Shown piece after piece: positions 23,080 through 31,472 of a DNA stretch of 50,098 nucleotides (position 1 is its first letter; every line of letters begins with the position of its first letter). The stretch comes from Elusimicrobia bacterium RIFOXYD2_FULL_34_15 (GTDB lineage Bacteria; Elusimicrobiota; UBA8919). Made by a program: the position numbers and the translations under genes. The notes beneath the pieces were generated by a model. The model worked only from the letters and a program-made list of their open reading frames with translations, was not told where the DNA came from and did not search any database. The stretch covers positions 497 through 50,594 of the forward strand of contig MGVS01000009.1 in the NCBI GenBank assembly GCA_001800605.1, read 5' to 3'.

Positions 23080-24555
23080 ATGATTAATTTTATTAAAAAA
23101 GTAATTAAAAAACCTGTTAAGAAAATTTTTGAGTGGACTGAAAAGACGTCGGCAGCAGCCGGGTACAAACTTACACCCAAAATTTTCAAAAAAGATATTT
23201 ATATACCTATAGAAATAATAGCCGTCTTCATTTATATTAGTTTACTTATGACTCTTTCGTTTGACCTTGACTTGCCATTGAGCGGTGTTTTCGGGCTTAT
23301 TATATTTTTGGCAATTATCATGTTCTTTTCAGTAATTTATATTAAACGGACACACAAGGAATTTATATCTGATGATGAAGGGGTGATGTTGACAGGATTC
23401 GTTATAATTTTCATTGTCTTTCTTTCCGGTGCACTTAAAATATATGGTATTCCCGTATGGACCGTGCCTACATCAGTAGCTTCGATTTTAATTACTCTTT
23501 TAATATCTCCGGTAGTTGCGGGCGTGGCAAGTTTAATAGTAAGTATATTTTTAGGAATTTTATTTGATTTCTCAATTTCGATATTTTTATTTTCATTTAT
23601 CGGTAATTTAGTAAGTATTTATTTTTCCGCAAGAGTAAAAAACAGGCATGACATTGTAAAGATAGGTTACTATGTTATTTTAATCAATATTATTTTTGTG
23701 GGAGCATTTAGTTTTATAGAAGATTGGGAGTCCGACATCATTTTGCCTTCAGTATTGTGGAGTGCTGCTAACGGTATATTTTCAGCAATGCTTGCATCCG
23801 CATTTTTGCCTTATCTTGAAAAATTTTTTTCCAAGACAACTTCGATACGATTGCTTGAGTTAAGCGATTTTAACCAGCCGCTTTTAAAAAGATTAAAATT
23901 TGAAGCACCGGGGAGTTTTCATCATGCTCTTATGGTTGCATCACTTGCCGAAACCGCTGCAGAAGATATCGATGCCAATCCGCTTCTGTGCAGGGTCGGT
24001 GCATATTATCACGATATCGGTAAAATTGCAGCTCCGGAATATTTTATAGAAAATCAATCTGCTGTGCTATCCAAACACGAGGACTTGAAGTCGCAGATGT
24101 CATCATTTATAGTAATTTCGCATGTAAAAGAGGGAGTACGCCTGGCCAGGGAATACGGGCTTGACAAAATTGTAATTGATGTTATTCAGCAGCATCACGG
24201 GACATCGCTTGTTCATTATTTTTATATGAAGGCTATTGAAAGCGGGATGAACGATACAGAAAAGTCAGTATATAGATATCCGGGCCCGCGTCCAAAAACA
24301 AAGGAGTCGGCAATAGTAATGCTTGCAGATTCTGTTGAGGCAGCCTCGCGTACATTGGAAGAACCAAGTTATACCCATTTGCAGGAAATGGTTTATAAGA
24401 TAATAAACAATAAATTTATAGATGATCAGTTAACTGAAGTAGAGCTTACGCTAGCAGATTTGGATAAAATTGCCAAAAAGTTTATAAGTGTGCTTGCGGG
24501 AATTTTTCATTCGAGAGTGGAATATCCGGAAGAAAACAAAGAAGAAAATAAATAG
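23080..24555 (+). CDS. pgpH: Membrane HD-domain phosphodiesterase, PgpH-like (7TM-HD)
   Basis: The 491-residue protein has a basic N-terminus, about seven or eight hydrophobic segments (about 40-255) and a C-terminal HD hydrolase domain. Its metal motif lies in FHHALMVASLAETAAED, then YYHDIGKIAAPEYFIENQ, with later HQQH-like QQHHGTS. This matches the c-di-AMP phosphodiesterase PgpH/YqfF, but the large extracellular 7TMR-HDED domain of Firmicute PgpH is absent. Activity on c-di-AMP is inferred from the family. The start at 23080 is the first ATG; a TTG at 23065 lies in the repeat. Position between phoH and ybeY is the conserved arrangement. Confidence 0.88.
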   Translation: MINFIKKVIKKPVKKIFEWTEKTSAAAGYKLTPKIFKKDIYIPIEIIAVFIYISLLMTLSFDLDLPLSGVFGLIIFLAIIMFFSVIYIKRTHKEFISDDEGVMLTGFVIIFIVFLSGALKIYGIPVWTVPTSVASILITLLISPVVAGVASLIVSIFLGILFDFSISIFLFSFIGNLVSIYFSARVKNRHDIVKIGYYVILINIIFVGAFSFIEDWESDIILPSVLWSAANGIFSAMLASAFLPYLEKFFSKTTSIRLLELSDFNQPLLKRLKFEAPGSFHHALMVASLAETAAEDIDANPLLCRVGAYYHDIGKIAAPEYFIENQSAVLSKHEDLKSQMSSFIVISHVKEGVRLAREYGLDKIVIDVIQQHHGTSLVHYFYMKAIESGMNDTEKSVYRYPGPRPKTKESAIVMLADSVEAASRTLEEPSYTHLQEMVYKIINNKFIDDQLTEVELTLADLDKIAKKFISVLAGIFHSRVEYPEENKEENK

Positions 24556-24966
24556 ATGCCGATAAAGGTTTTTAATAATCAAGATAAAGTAAAATTAAAT
24601 AATAGAAGTGTAGTTGAATATTTACCGGATATTGAAGATAAACTGTGTTTGGAAAAAGACAGTATTTACAATATAATTTTTGTTGACGATAAAAAAATAA
24701 AAGAATTAAATAAAAAATACCGGAATGCTGACCGGACAACGGATGTTTTGTCATTCAGATATTCAAAGAAAGATACTGATATTTTTGTTTCCACCGAGAC
24801 AGCGAAATATAACGCAAAATTTTATAAAGAAGAATTTAATATAGAAATTTTACGTTTAATTATACATGGGATTTTACATGCACTTGATTTTACGGATTAC
24901 TCTAAAAAAACAAAAGAAAAAATGTGGAATAAGCAGGAGCAAACGCTGAAATGTATATTACATTAG
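24556..24966 (+). CDS. ybeY: Endoribonuclease YbeY with altered third metal ligand
   Basis: The 136-residue UPF0054 protein has the central RNADRTTDVLSF-like segment and the metal motif HGILHALDFTD with His104, His108 and Asp114. The family consensus is HGxLHLxGYDH, with a third His where this protein has Asp. YbeY acts in 16S rRNA 3'-end maturation and ribosome quality control. The ATG follows the pgpH stop with no gap, and the 3' end overlaps the CNNM gene by 16 bp. The neighbours (phoH upstream, recO downstream) are those usual for ybeY. Confidence 0.9.
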   Translation: MPIKVFNNQDKVKLNNRSVVEYLPDIEDKLCLEKDSIYNIIFVDDKKIKELNKKYRNADRTTDVLSFRYSKKDTDIFVSTETAKYNAKFYKEEFNIEILRLIIHGILHALDFTDYSKKTKEKMWNKQEQTLKCILH

Positions 24967-25970
24967 AACTATTTTTGATGTTTGTACTTTTTTTTATCGC
25001 GGCATTTTTTTCTATGATAGAGTCCGCATTGGTATCGCTATCAAGAGTAAAAATTAAAAAATTTGTTAACGAATATCCAAAAAAAGCAAAAGGATTTAAA
25101 ATTTGGCTGGAAAATCCTAATAAATATTTGACAACATTATTACTGGCTAACGATGCGGTTACTATAATAGGCACTGCTGTGGCTACAACCTTGGCAGCTT
25201 TTTTAAGTAAAAAATATAATTTAAACGAAGCAATAGTTATTACAGTTACAGCGGTTCTTATATGGGCTATTTTTTTAGTATTAGGAGAGATTGTGCCAAA
25301 AATAATCGGTATTCATAATTCCGAAAAAATAGCGCTTTTTTCTATAAATAAACTTTATTATTTTGATATATTTATTGCACCTGTTTCAAAACTATTTATG
25401 TGGACAGCGGGATTGATAACCGGAAAATCCGGCAAAAAAGAAATTCCGGTTTTAACAAGCGAAGATATAAAAACTACAATTAGCATTGGCCACGAATTAG
25501 GCGTATTCGGTATTGAAACAAAGCAGATGATGCATTCTGTTTTAAATTTTCCGCAAATAACGGTAAAAACAATAATGACGCCGCGTAATAAAATTGAAAT
25601 GGTAAACATGGATTTTGATAAAGAAAAATTTATAGATTTGGTTGTCGAGACCAGCCATTCAAGGGTTCCTATATATAAAGATACACCCGAAAATATTATA
25701 GGTATGATTTATGAGCGTGATCTTTTGGATATGTGGCGCGGCGGAGCAGTGTTTTCTTTTGAAGATCTGTTAAGACCGATAATGTTTATTAAGGAAGATG
25801 CAAAAATCAGCGAACTTATGCGGCAATTTAAAAAAGGCGAAAGCCATATGGCAATTGTAAAAAATGCTCAAGAAAAAGTTGTAGGGCTTGTTACTATCGA
25901 AGATATTATTGAAGAAGTCTTCGGAGAAATTTTAGATGAGTATGATATAGAACAAATATTTAAGGAATAA
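24951..25970 (+). CDS. CNNM/CorC-type transporter-associated protein (hemolysin-like, CBS pair)
   Basis: The 339-residue protein has an N-terminal DUF21/CNNM transmembrane domain (about 1-145, with four hydrophobic segments and VLGEIVPKIIG). A tandem CBS module follows (TVKTIMTPRNKIEMVNMD, then VPIYKDTPENIIGMIYERDLL; then HMAIVKNAQEKVVGLVTIED). The C-terminal CorC_HlyC domain is missing or very short (ends EEVFGEILDEYDI), so it is a short form. Family members are linked to Mg or Co efflux. An mgtE homologue follows 4 bases later, supporting a divalent-metal role. Confidence 0.9.
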   Translation: MYITLELFLMFVLFFIAAFFSMIESALVSLSRVKIKKFVNEYPKKAKGFKIWLENPNKYLTTLLLANDAVTIIGTAVATTLAAFLSKKYNLNEAIVITVTAVLIWAIFLVLGEIVPKIIGIHNSEKIALFSINKLYYFDIFIAPVSKLFMWTAGLITGKSGKKEIPVLTSEDIKTTISIGHELGVFGIETKQMMHSVLNFPQITVKTIMTPRNKIEMVNMDFDKEKFIDLVVETSHSRVPIYKDTPENIIGMIYERDLLDMWRGGAVFSFEDLLRPIMFIKEDAKISELMRQFKKGESHMAIVKNAQEKVVGLVTIEDIIEEVFGEILDEYDIEQIFKE

Positions 25971-25974
25971 TTTA

Positions 25975-27363
25975 ATGGATAAGACAAAAAGAGATGATAT
26001 TCAGCCATGGGCGTTATTTTTGCCCGAAATAAAAGAATTGATTTGTGATAAGAAATTCCACGAATTAAAAAAACTGCTCAAAGGTGTACATCCTATTGAT
26101 TTAGCGGAAGGATGGGTGCATTTTTCACCGAAAGAAAAATTATTAGTTTATAAACTTTTGGATATTAAAAGAGCAGTTGAAGTTTTTGAAGAGTTGGATT
26201 TTGAAGAGCAGACATATATTTTAAATAATCTTGAAGATATATCGATTTCGGAAATTCTGACCGGAATGGCTTCGGACGAGATAGCAAAGCTTTTTAAAAA
26301 ACTTCCTGAACGTGTATACAAAAAAATGACGACATTGTTAAAAAAAGAGGATATAGAAGTTGTTAAAAATATAGTTGAGTATCCCAGAAATACCGCAGGG
26401 AAATTGATGTCTACCGATTTTGTCACACTTTCACCGCATTTTACGGCAAAACATGCATTGGAAAAAATACAGGTTTCCGCACGTATTCATAAAATAGAAA
26501 CTATTTACGCTTTATATGTTGTTGATGAAAGAAATATTCTTATTGGCGGAGTTACTCTGCGTCGCTTGATTGCTGCTCCTCAGGATATAAAGATTTCTGA
26601 TATTATGTCGCCGGTGCAATTAATAAAGATAAACGTAAAAACGGATCAGGAAGATGTGGCAAAGAAATTTTCTAAATACGATTTAACCGCAGCGCCTGTT
26701 GTTGACGATGAAAATCATCTTATAGGTGTAATTACAATTGATGATATCGTTGATGTCATTCAACAGGAAGCAAGTGAAGATATCGCAAAAATGGCAGGAA
26801 CTTCAGCATCAGAATTGTCAGAAAATTCGGTTGTAAAAGTAGTAAAATATAGAATGCCTTGGCTTTTCGCAACATTTTTAGGTGGATTAGCAACCAGTTG
26901 GATAATTTCCGGTTTCCAGAAAACTCTTTCAGAAATAATTGCTTTAGCCAGTTTCATTCCTGTAGTATTGGGGATGGGTAATAATATAGGTGTACAAAGT
27001 GCTGTCATAGTTGTAAGGTCACTGGTTATCGGACAATTTGAAATGAAAAGAGTTGTAAGCTCTATTTTTAGGGAGTTTAAAGTAGGATTATTGATTGGTA
27101 TAGTCTATGGTTTATTTTTAGGAATAGTGGCATATGTAAAAAATAGACATGGTATTTCACCGGGAGTCAATTTTGCTTTTGCTGTTGGTTGCGGTATTTG
27201 TGTTTCAATGACATTTGCTGCATTGATAGGAATGCTTATACCGATTATATTGTATAAATTAAAGATTGATCCAGCGGTTGCTTCGGGACCTTTTGTTGCA
27301 ACAGCTACGGATATTGTTTCTTTAACATCATATCTTGTAATTTCAACCATAATACTTTTATGA
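25975..27363 (+). CDS. mgtE: MgtE-family magnesium transporter
   Basis: The 462-residue protein has the full MgtE layout: the N-terminal superhelical domain (about 20-140), two CBS domains (about 145-275), the plug helix and five membrane helices with the selectivity-pore region (VLGMGNNIGVQSA and GPFVATATDIVS). It imports Mg2+ across the inner membrane and is gated by Mg binding to the N and CBS domains. Length matches the family. It lies 4 bp after the CNNM gene and overlaps recO by ATGA. There is no room for an upstream riboswitch. Confidence 0.94.
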   Translation: MDKTKRDDIQPWALFLPEIKELICDKKFHELKKLLKGVHPIDLAEGWVHFSPKEKLLVYKLLDIKRAVEVFEELDFEEQTYILNNLEDISISEILTGMASDEIAKLFKKLPERVYKKMTTLLKKEDIEVVKNIVEYPRNTAGKLMSTDFVTLSPHFTAKHALEKIQVSARIHKIETIYALYVVDERNILIGGVTLRRLIAAPQDIKISDIMSPVQLIKINVKTDQEDVAKKFSKYDLTAAPVVDDENHLIGVITIDDIVDVIQQEASEDIAKMAGTSASELSENSVVKVVKYRMPWLFATFLGGLATSWIISGFQKTLSEIIALASFIPVVLGMGNNIGVQSAVIVVRSLVIGQFEMKRVVSSIFREFKVGLLIGIVYGLFLGIVAYVKNRHGISPGVNFAFAVGCGICVSMTFAALIGMLIPIILYKLKIDPAVASGPFVATATDIVSLTSYLVISTIILL

Positions 27364-27881
27364 TTTTTAATACACAGGCGATAATTATCAGAAAAATGGA
27401 TTATAAGGACTACGACCGTATTCTTACCTTATATACCAGCGATTTTGGTAAAATAAAATTGCTTGCTAAAAGTGTAAGGAAACCCAAAGCAAAGTTAACA
27501 CAGCTAACTGAGCTTTTTATACTTTGCGAATTCAGAATATTTTTAAGAGAATCCTTTTCATTTGGCAAATTAACAGGCGGTGTGATACTTGATTCCAATC
27601 CATTAATAAGGTATGATATTGAAAAATTTTATGAGGCGTCTTATATGTGCGAGGTTATGGATGCAATGACTCCTGACCGCCAGCCCAACATCCAGAAATT
27701 TTATTTATTGAAAGATAAACTTTCACTCTTAAATAAAAATATTATGAATCAAAAAGACGATTTTATAGAGAAATTATTGCATCTTACAGGATTTGGAGTT
27801 AAAAAAGGTGTTCCTTTGGATAAAATTTTACAGGAGCATATTAAATATCCTTTGAAAACGGAAAGTGCGATTGTAAGATAG
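27360..27881 (+). CDS. recO: DNA repair protein RecO, short form
   Basis: The 173-residue protein has the RecO N-terminal OB fold (QAIIIRKMDYKDYDRILTLY, then GKIKLLAKSVRKPKAKL) and the helical domain (LRESFSFGKLTGG, then YDIEKFYEASYM). Most RecO proteins are about 230-250 residues and carry a CxxC zinc ribbon, which is absent here; the final helix is retained. RecO loads RecA with RecF and RecR. The last codons and the TAG stop lie within the left arm of the S23 cassette, so the natural C-terminus may have been altered by that insertion. Confidence 0.83.
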   Translation: MIFNTQAIIIRKMDYKDYDRILTLYTSDFGKIKLLAKSVRKPKAKLTQLTELFILCEFRIFLRESFSFGKLTGGVILDSNPLIRYDIEKFYEASYMCEVMDAMTPDRQPNIQKFYLLKDKLSLLNKNIMNQKDDFIEKLLHLTGFGVKKGVPLDKILQEHIKYPLKTESAIVR

Positions 27882-28314
27882 TGGGATAGCGCCTGCCCGC
27901 CGATGGTTCAGTGGCGGGGGATAGCGGGATAGTGCGATGAAAATAGAGAAGTTCGAGGATTTGATTTCTTGGCAAGAATCAAGAAAATTAAATAAAAGCA
28001 TTTACGAATTAACAAATAGTTTTATTTTGAAAGATAGAGATTTATCACAACAAATACGAAGAGCTTCTGTGTCCGTAATGGCGAATATTGCTGAGGGTTT
28101 TATGAGATTTGGATTCAAAGAAAGAAAACAGTTTTATACAATGTCCAGAAGTTCATTGTCAGAATTAAAAAGCCATTTTTATATTGTTTTAGATTTGAAA
28201 TTGATCAATCAAAGTGATTTTGACTTAATTATTCAACAAATAGATATTGTCGGGAAATTGCTAAGTGGTATGATTCGTTCAATCGCACGATATCACTAAC
28301 GCGCAATCGCACTT
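27863..28314 (+). mobile_element. S23-type cassette with 11-bp terminal inverted repeats
   Basis: AAGTGCGATTG (27863-27873) and CAATCGCACTT (28304-28314) are exact inverted repeats enclosing a 452-bp segment. Inside are further GATAGTGGGATAGCG and GGATAGCGGGATAGTGCGATG phrases, a CCCGCC/GGCGGG hairpin (27897-27919) and a four-helix-bundle gene whose start and stop lie within the repeat arms. It sits between recO and glyQ, disturbing only the recO tail. Confidence 0.65.
27937..28299 (+). CDS. Four-helix-bundle protein of the 23S rRNA intervening-sequence (S23) family
   Basis: The 120-residue protein has the family hallmarks FEDLISWQESRKLNKSIYEL, then QQIRRASVSVMANIAEGF and a FYTMSRSSLSELKSH motif. 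Such proteins were first found encoded in intervening sequences of 23S rRNA genes and are relatives of the Avd accessory protein of diversity-generating retroelements. No rRNA or reverse transcriptase is nearby. The ATG is embedded in the repeat (GTGCGATG) and the C-terminal SIARYH is encoded by the right repeat arm, so gene and repeats behave as one unit. Confidence 0.88.
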   Translation: MKIEKFEDLISWQESRKLNKSIYELTNSFILKDRDLSQQIRRASVSVMANIAEGFMRFGFKERKQFYTMSRSSLSELKSHFYIVLDLKLINQSDFDLIIQQIDIVGKLLSGMIRSIARYH

Positions 28315-28320
28315 GTCTCT

Positions 28321-29163
28321 ATGAATTTTCAAGAAATTATTTTTACGCTTACAAAGTTTTGGGCAAAGCAAGGCTGTGTAATTGTTCAACCTTATGATAT
28401 AGAAAAAGGTGCAGGTACATTTAATCCTGCCACTTTTTTAAGGTGTCTTGGGGAAAAGCCATGGTCTGCCGCATATGTCGAACCTTCCCGCAGGCCTACA
28501 GACGGAAGATACGGGGAGAATCCGAACCGTTTACAACATTATTATCAATTTCAGGCAGTATTGAAGCCTGCACCGAAAGATGTTCAAAAAATGTATTTAT
28601 CTTCACTTAGAGCCATTGGTCTTAATCCCGAAAAACATGATATTAGATTTGTTGAAGATGACTGGGAAAGCCCTACATTGGGCGCCTCCGGGCTTGGCTG
28701 GGAGGTTTGGTGTGACGGAATGGAGATAACCCAGTTTACATATTTTCAAAACATGGCAGGAATACAGCTAAATCCGATTACGGTTGAAATTACGTACGGG
28801 CTTGAACGGATTGCGATGTATATTCAAAAGAAAAAATCAGTTTATGATATTATGTGGAATGAAGAATTGAAATACGGCGATATTCATCTTGAGGATGAAA
28901 AACAATTTTCTAAATACAACTTTGAAGAAGCTGATGTAGAGCTTTTAAAAGAACTATTTGATAAATATGAAAAAGAATGTAAAACGCTTTTGTTAAAAAA
29001 TTTGATATTGCCGGCTTATGATTTTGTTATGAAAGTTTCGCATACATTTAATTTACTAGATGCAAGGCGTGCAATTTCTGTAAGCCAGCGTGTATCTTAC
29101 ATTACTAGGGTAAGAAATTTAGCGAGTGAAGTTGCAAGAAAGTATTTGGAAAATCAAAAATGA
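28321..29163 (+). CDS. glyQ: Glycyl-tRNA synthetase alpha subunit
   Basis: The 280-residue subunit carries the class II catalytic core: [18 protein letters not shown], then [39 protein letters not shown], and [17 protein letters not shown]. It pairs with GlyS as an alpha2-beta2 enzyme. Length is near the bacterial norm of about 290-300. The start lies 6 bases after the right end of the S23 cassette with no obvious Shine-Dalgarno. It overlaps glyS by ATGA. Confidence 0.96.
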   Translation: MNFQEIIFTLTKFWAKQGCVIVQPYDIEKGAGTFNPATFLRCLGEKPWSAAYVEPSRRPTDGRYGENPNRLQHYYQFQAVLKPAPKDVQKMYLSSLRAIGLNPEKHDIRFVEDDWESPTLGASGLGWEVWCDGMEITQFTYFQNMAGIQLNPITVEITYGLERIAMYIQKKKSVYDIMWNEELKYGDIHLEDEKQFSKYNFEEADVELLKELFDKYEKECKTLLLKNLILPAYDFVMKVSHTFNLLDARRAISVSQRVSYITRVRNLASEVARKYLENQK

Positions 29164-31352
29164 GTAAAGATATATTATTAGAAATAGGAACCGAAGAAAT
29201 TCCGGCAGGATATATTGACGCTGCAATTGAGCAGCTGAAAGTAAAATCCGAGAATGAGCTGAAATCCGCACGACTGGGATATAAGAAAATAAACGTTTAT
29301 GCGACCTTGAGGCGGCTGGTTATATATGTAGAGGATGTTGCTGAACAACAGGCCGCATTTGAATCAGAAATCGCCGGGCCTGTCGCAAAAGTTGCGTTTA
29401 CCCCGTTAGAGAAAACCACCGACTTTGTGGGTGGTAAACCTTGTGAAGCAAGCGATAGTTTAACGCCGCCGTTAAATATAACCGATGGGAAAAAAAGTTC
29501 TCTAACGGGGTTTACATATGGAAAGCCGACGCAGGTAGCAGTAGGGTTTGCTAAAAAATATGGTGTAGATGTTTCTGAATTAATAATAAAAAATGAGCGC
29601 GTATATATATTAAAAAAAGAACCGGCATTAAAAACCGAAAACGTACTTGCCGGAATTTTCACAAAAATAATTTCTTCTTTAACATTTCCTAAAACTATGG
29701 TTTGGGAAATATCGCAATTTAGATTTGCCCGCCCAATAAGATGGATAGTCGCTTTGTACGGTAAAAAAGTTATAAAATTCCAGGTAGCCGATGTGAAGTC
29801 TTCAAATTTTACCTGCATTCGTTATTTTAAAAAAACTAAGATTAGTGACCCGCAAAAGTATATCATCATATTGAGAAATAAAAGTATTATTATAGAACCG
29901 TCAGTTAGAATTGAAATATTGAAAAAAACGGTTTCATCTCAGGTAAAAGGTAAAGGTGAAATTGTTAAAAGCGATGAAGTTTTTGAAACAGTTAATAATA
30001 TGATAGAATTTCCGACTGCTATTCTTTGCAAATTTGACGAGAAATTTCTGCATTTACCAAAAGAAATAATAATAAATACTCTGAAAAAACAAAAAGATTT
30101 TGTAATTATTGATTCTTCGGAGAATATCCTTCCATATTTTATAGGTGTAAAAGACGGTATTTCGACCAATATTGATATTATTCGTGAAGGTTTTGAAAAA
30201 GTAGTAGCAGCCCGCCTGGGAGATGCGGAATTTTATTTTAATAATGATATAAAAATAAAGTTAGAGGATAAGTTTGATAAATTAAAAGATATTACTTTTC
30301 AGGAAAAGCTTGGTACAATATTTGACAAAGTTCGGCGTATTGAGAAATTATCGGAATGGTTAAGCAATAATTCGTCTGTAAAAGAAAAAATAAATCCGGC
30401 TGATATTAGCCGTATATGCCATTTGTGTAAAATTGATTTATCAACCGAAATAGTTTCCGAATTTCCTGAATTTCAGGGTATTTTCGGCAAAATTTGCGCT
30501 CAAAAAAATAACGAAGAAAAACTTGTCTCAGACGGAATTGAGCAGCACTGGTGGCCGATAAATTATGACGGCAAAATTCCGGAATCATATGAAGCTTCTA
30601 TCATTTCTATTGCTGATAAAATTGATACTCTGGTTGGTGATTTTGCAATAGGCCTGGGTCCGACAGGTTCTAATGATCCGTATGGTTTAAGGCGGTTCGC
30701 TTTTGGTATAATAAAAATTGCGATAGAAAAAGAGATATCTTTTTCAATAAGGGAGTTAATAATTCAGTCAATTTCAAACCTTCCTTATAGAACAGATACC
30801 AATAAAGAACTTATTTTACAGATTGAAGATTTTTTAAAACAACGTTTAACTACCTATTTATTAGATAAAGGAATTAAAATTGACGAAATAGATTCTGTAT
30901 TATCAACGAAATTTACGGATATTCTGGATTCGTACCAATGTGTTGCTGCTGTTCACTCGATAAGAAATCTTGCGGATTTTGAACCGATTGCCGTTTCATT
31001 CAAGCGAATAGGCAACATATTGAAACAAGCAAATAGACAGGAAGTAGTGAGCGGGAAATGGGAAGTTGATGAAAAACTTCTCATAGAAACAGAAGAAAAG
31101 GAACTTTATGAAAAGTTTTCGGTAATAAAAAATAATGTTGAAATTTTTATTAATAACAATGATTATAAATTAGCACTCAAAGAATTGGTATCATTAAGAA
31201 CATTCGTTGATAATTTTTTTGAAAAAGTTCTTATTATGGATAAAGATGAAAGAATAAAAAATAACAGGGTGTCTCTATTAAAACTATTGCACAACGAATT
31301 TATTAAAATTGCAGATTTTTCTAAAATAGTTGTCGAAAAAGGTAATGTGTAA
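29160..31352 (+). CDS. glyS: Glycyl-tRNA synthetase beta subunit with 38-residue in-frame element insertion
   Basis: The 730-residue subunit has the GlyS N-terminal domain ([15 protein letters not shown]), an HD-like central domain (LADAEFYF-type segment, here [11 protein letters not shown]) and a C-terminal DALR anticodon-binding region. It binds and recognises tRNA-Gly. It is longer than the usual 690 or so residues because of about 38 residues (81-118) encoded by a palindromic element. The flanks, GPVAKVAF and [13 protein letters not shown], join to give the normal GlyS sequence (compare QAFDAEGKPSKAAEGWA in E. coli). The element's encoded peptide is polar and probably looped out. The stop codon overlaps a CRP-like site. 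Confidence 0.95.
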   Translation: MSKDILLEIGTEEIPAGYIDAAIEQLKVKSENELKSARLGYKKINVYATLRRLVIYVEDVAEQQAAFESEIAGPVAKVAFTPLEKTTDFVGGKPCEASDSLTPPLNITDGKKSSLTGFTYGKPTQVAVGFAKKYGVDVSELIIKNERVYILKKEPALKTENVLAGIFTKIISSLTFPKTMVWEISQFRFARPIRWIVALYGKKVIKFQVADVKSSNFTCIRYFKKTKISDPQKYIIILRNKSIIIEPSVRIEILKKTVSSQVKGKGEIVKSDEVFETVNNMIEFPTAILCKFDEKFLHLPKEIIINTLKKQKDFVIIDSSENILPYFIGVKDGISTNIDIIREGFEKVVAARLGDAEFYFNNDIKIKLEDKFDKLKDITFQEKLGTIFDKVRRIEKLSEWLSNNSSVKEKINPADISRICHLCKIDLSTEIVSEFPEFQGIFGKICAQKNNEEKLVSDGIEQHWWPINYDGKIPESYEASIISIADKIDTLVGDFAIGLGPTGSNDPYGLRRFAFGIIKIAIEKEISFSIRELIIQSISNLPYRTDTNKELILQIEDFLKQRLTTYLLDKGIKIDEIDSVLSTKFTDILDSYQCVAAVHSIRNLADFEPIAVSFKRIGNILKQANRQEVVSGKWEVDEKLLIETEEKELYEKFSVIKNNVEIFINNNDYKLALKELVSLRTFVDNFFEKVLIMDKDERIKNNRVSLLKLLHNEFIKIADFSKIVVEKGNV
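29401..29510 (+). mobile_element. 110-bp palindrome-ended element inserted in frame within glyS
   Basis: It starts CCCCGTTAGAGAA and ends TTCTCTAACGGGG, a perfect 13-bp terminal inverted repeat. TTTA lies on both sides (29397-29400 and 29511-29514), as expected of a target duplication. 110 + 4 = 114 bp, exactly 38 codons, so the frame is kept. A diverged full-length copy is at 17163-17272. Confidence 0.87.
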
Positions 31353-31361
31353 AAAATCACC
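31346..31361 (+). promoter_or_regulatory. CRP-like palindrome overlapping glyS stop, next to -35
   Basis: TGTGT-AAAAAA-TCACC fits the TGTGA-N6-TCACA layout of CRP/FNR-family sites in 8 of 10 arm positions. It is followed immediately by the -35 at 31362. Its centre is about 42 bases before the predicted start, the class II activator position. Confidence 0.55.
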
Positions 31362-31389
31362 TTGACAAACTTTTAATATATATTATACT
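31362..31389 (+). promoter_or_regulatory. Promoter of FecR gene 31473
   Basis: TTGACA (31362-31367), 16-base spacer, TATACT (31384-31389). The leader would be about 75 bases and contains GGAGG at 31462. Confidence 0.78.
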
Positions 31390-31472
31390 TATTAGTAGTT
31401 AAAGTAGTGGACAGATTCTAAAGTCCGTAATCTGTAATTTGAAATTAGAAATTGTTTTGTTGGAGGTGGGTT

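Noticed and set aside
25970-25975. Magnesium (M-box) riboswitch before mgtE
   Set aside because: Only four bases separate the genes, leaving no space for a leader.
27863-28314. Diversity-generating retroelement (Avd-like accessory protein)
   Set aside because: The protein is S23/Avd-like, but no reverse transcriptase, template repeat or variable repeat is nearby.
28300-28320. T-box leader before glyQ
   Set aside because: The gap is 21 bases of repeat DNA and has no T-box sequence.
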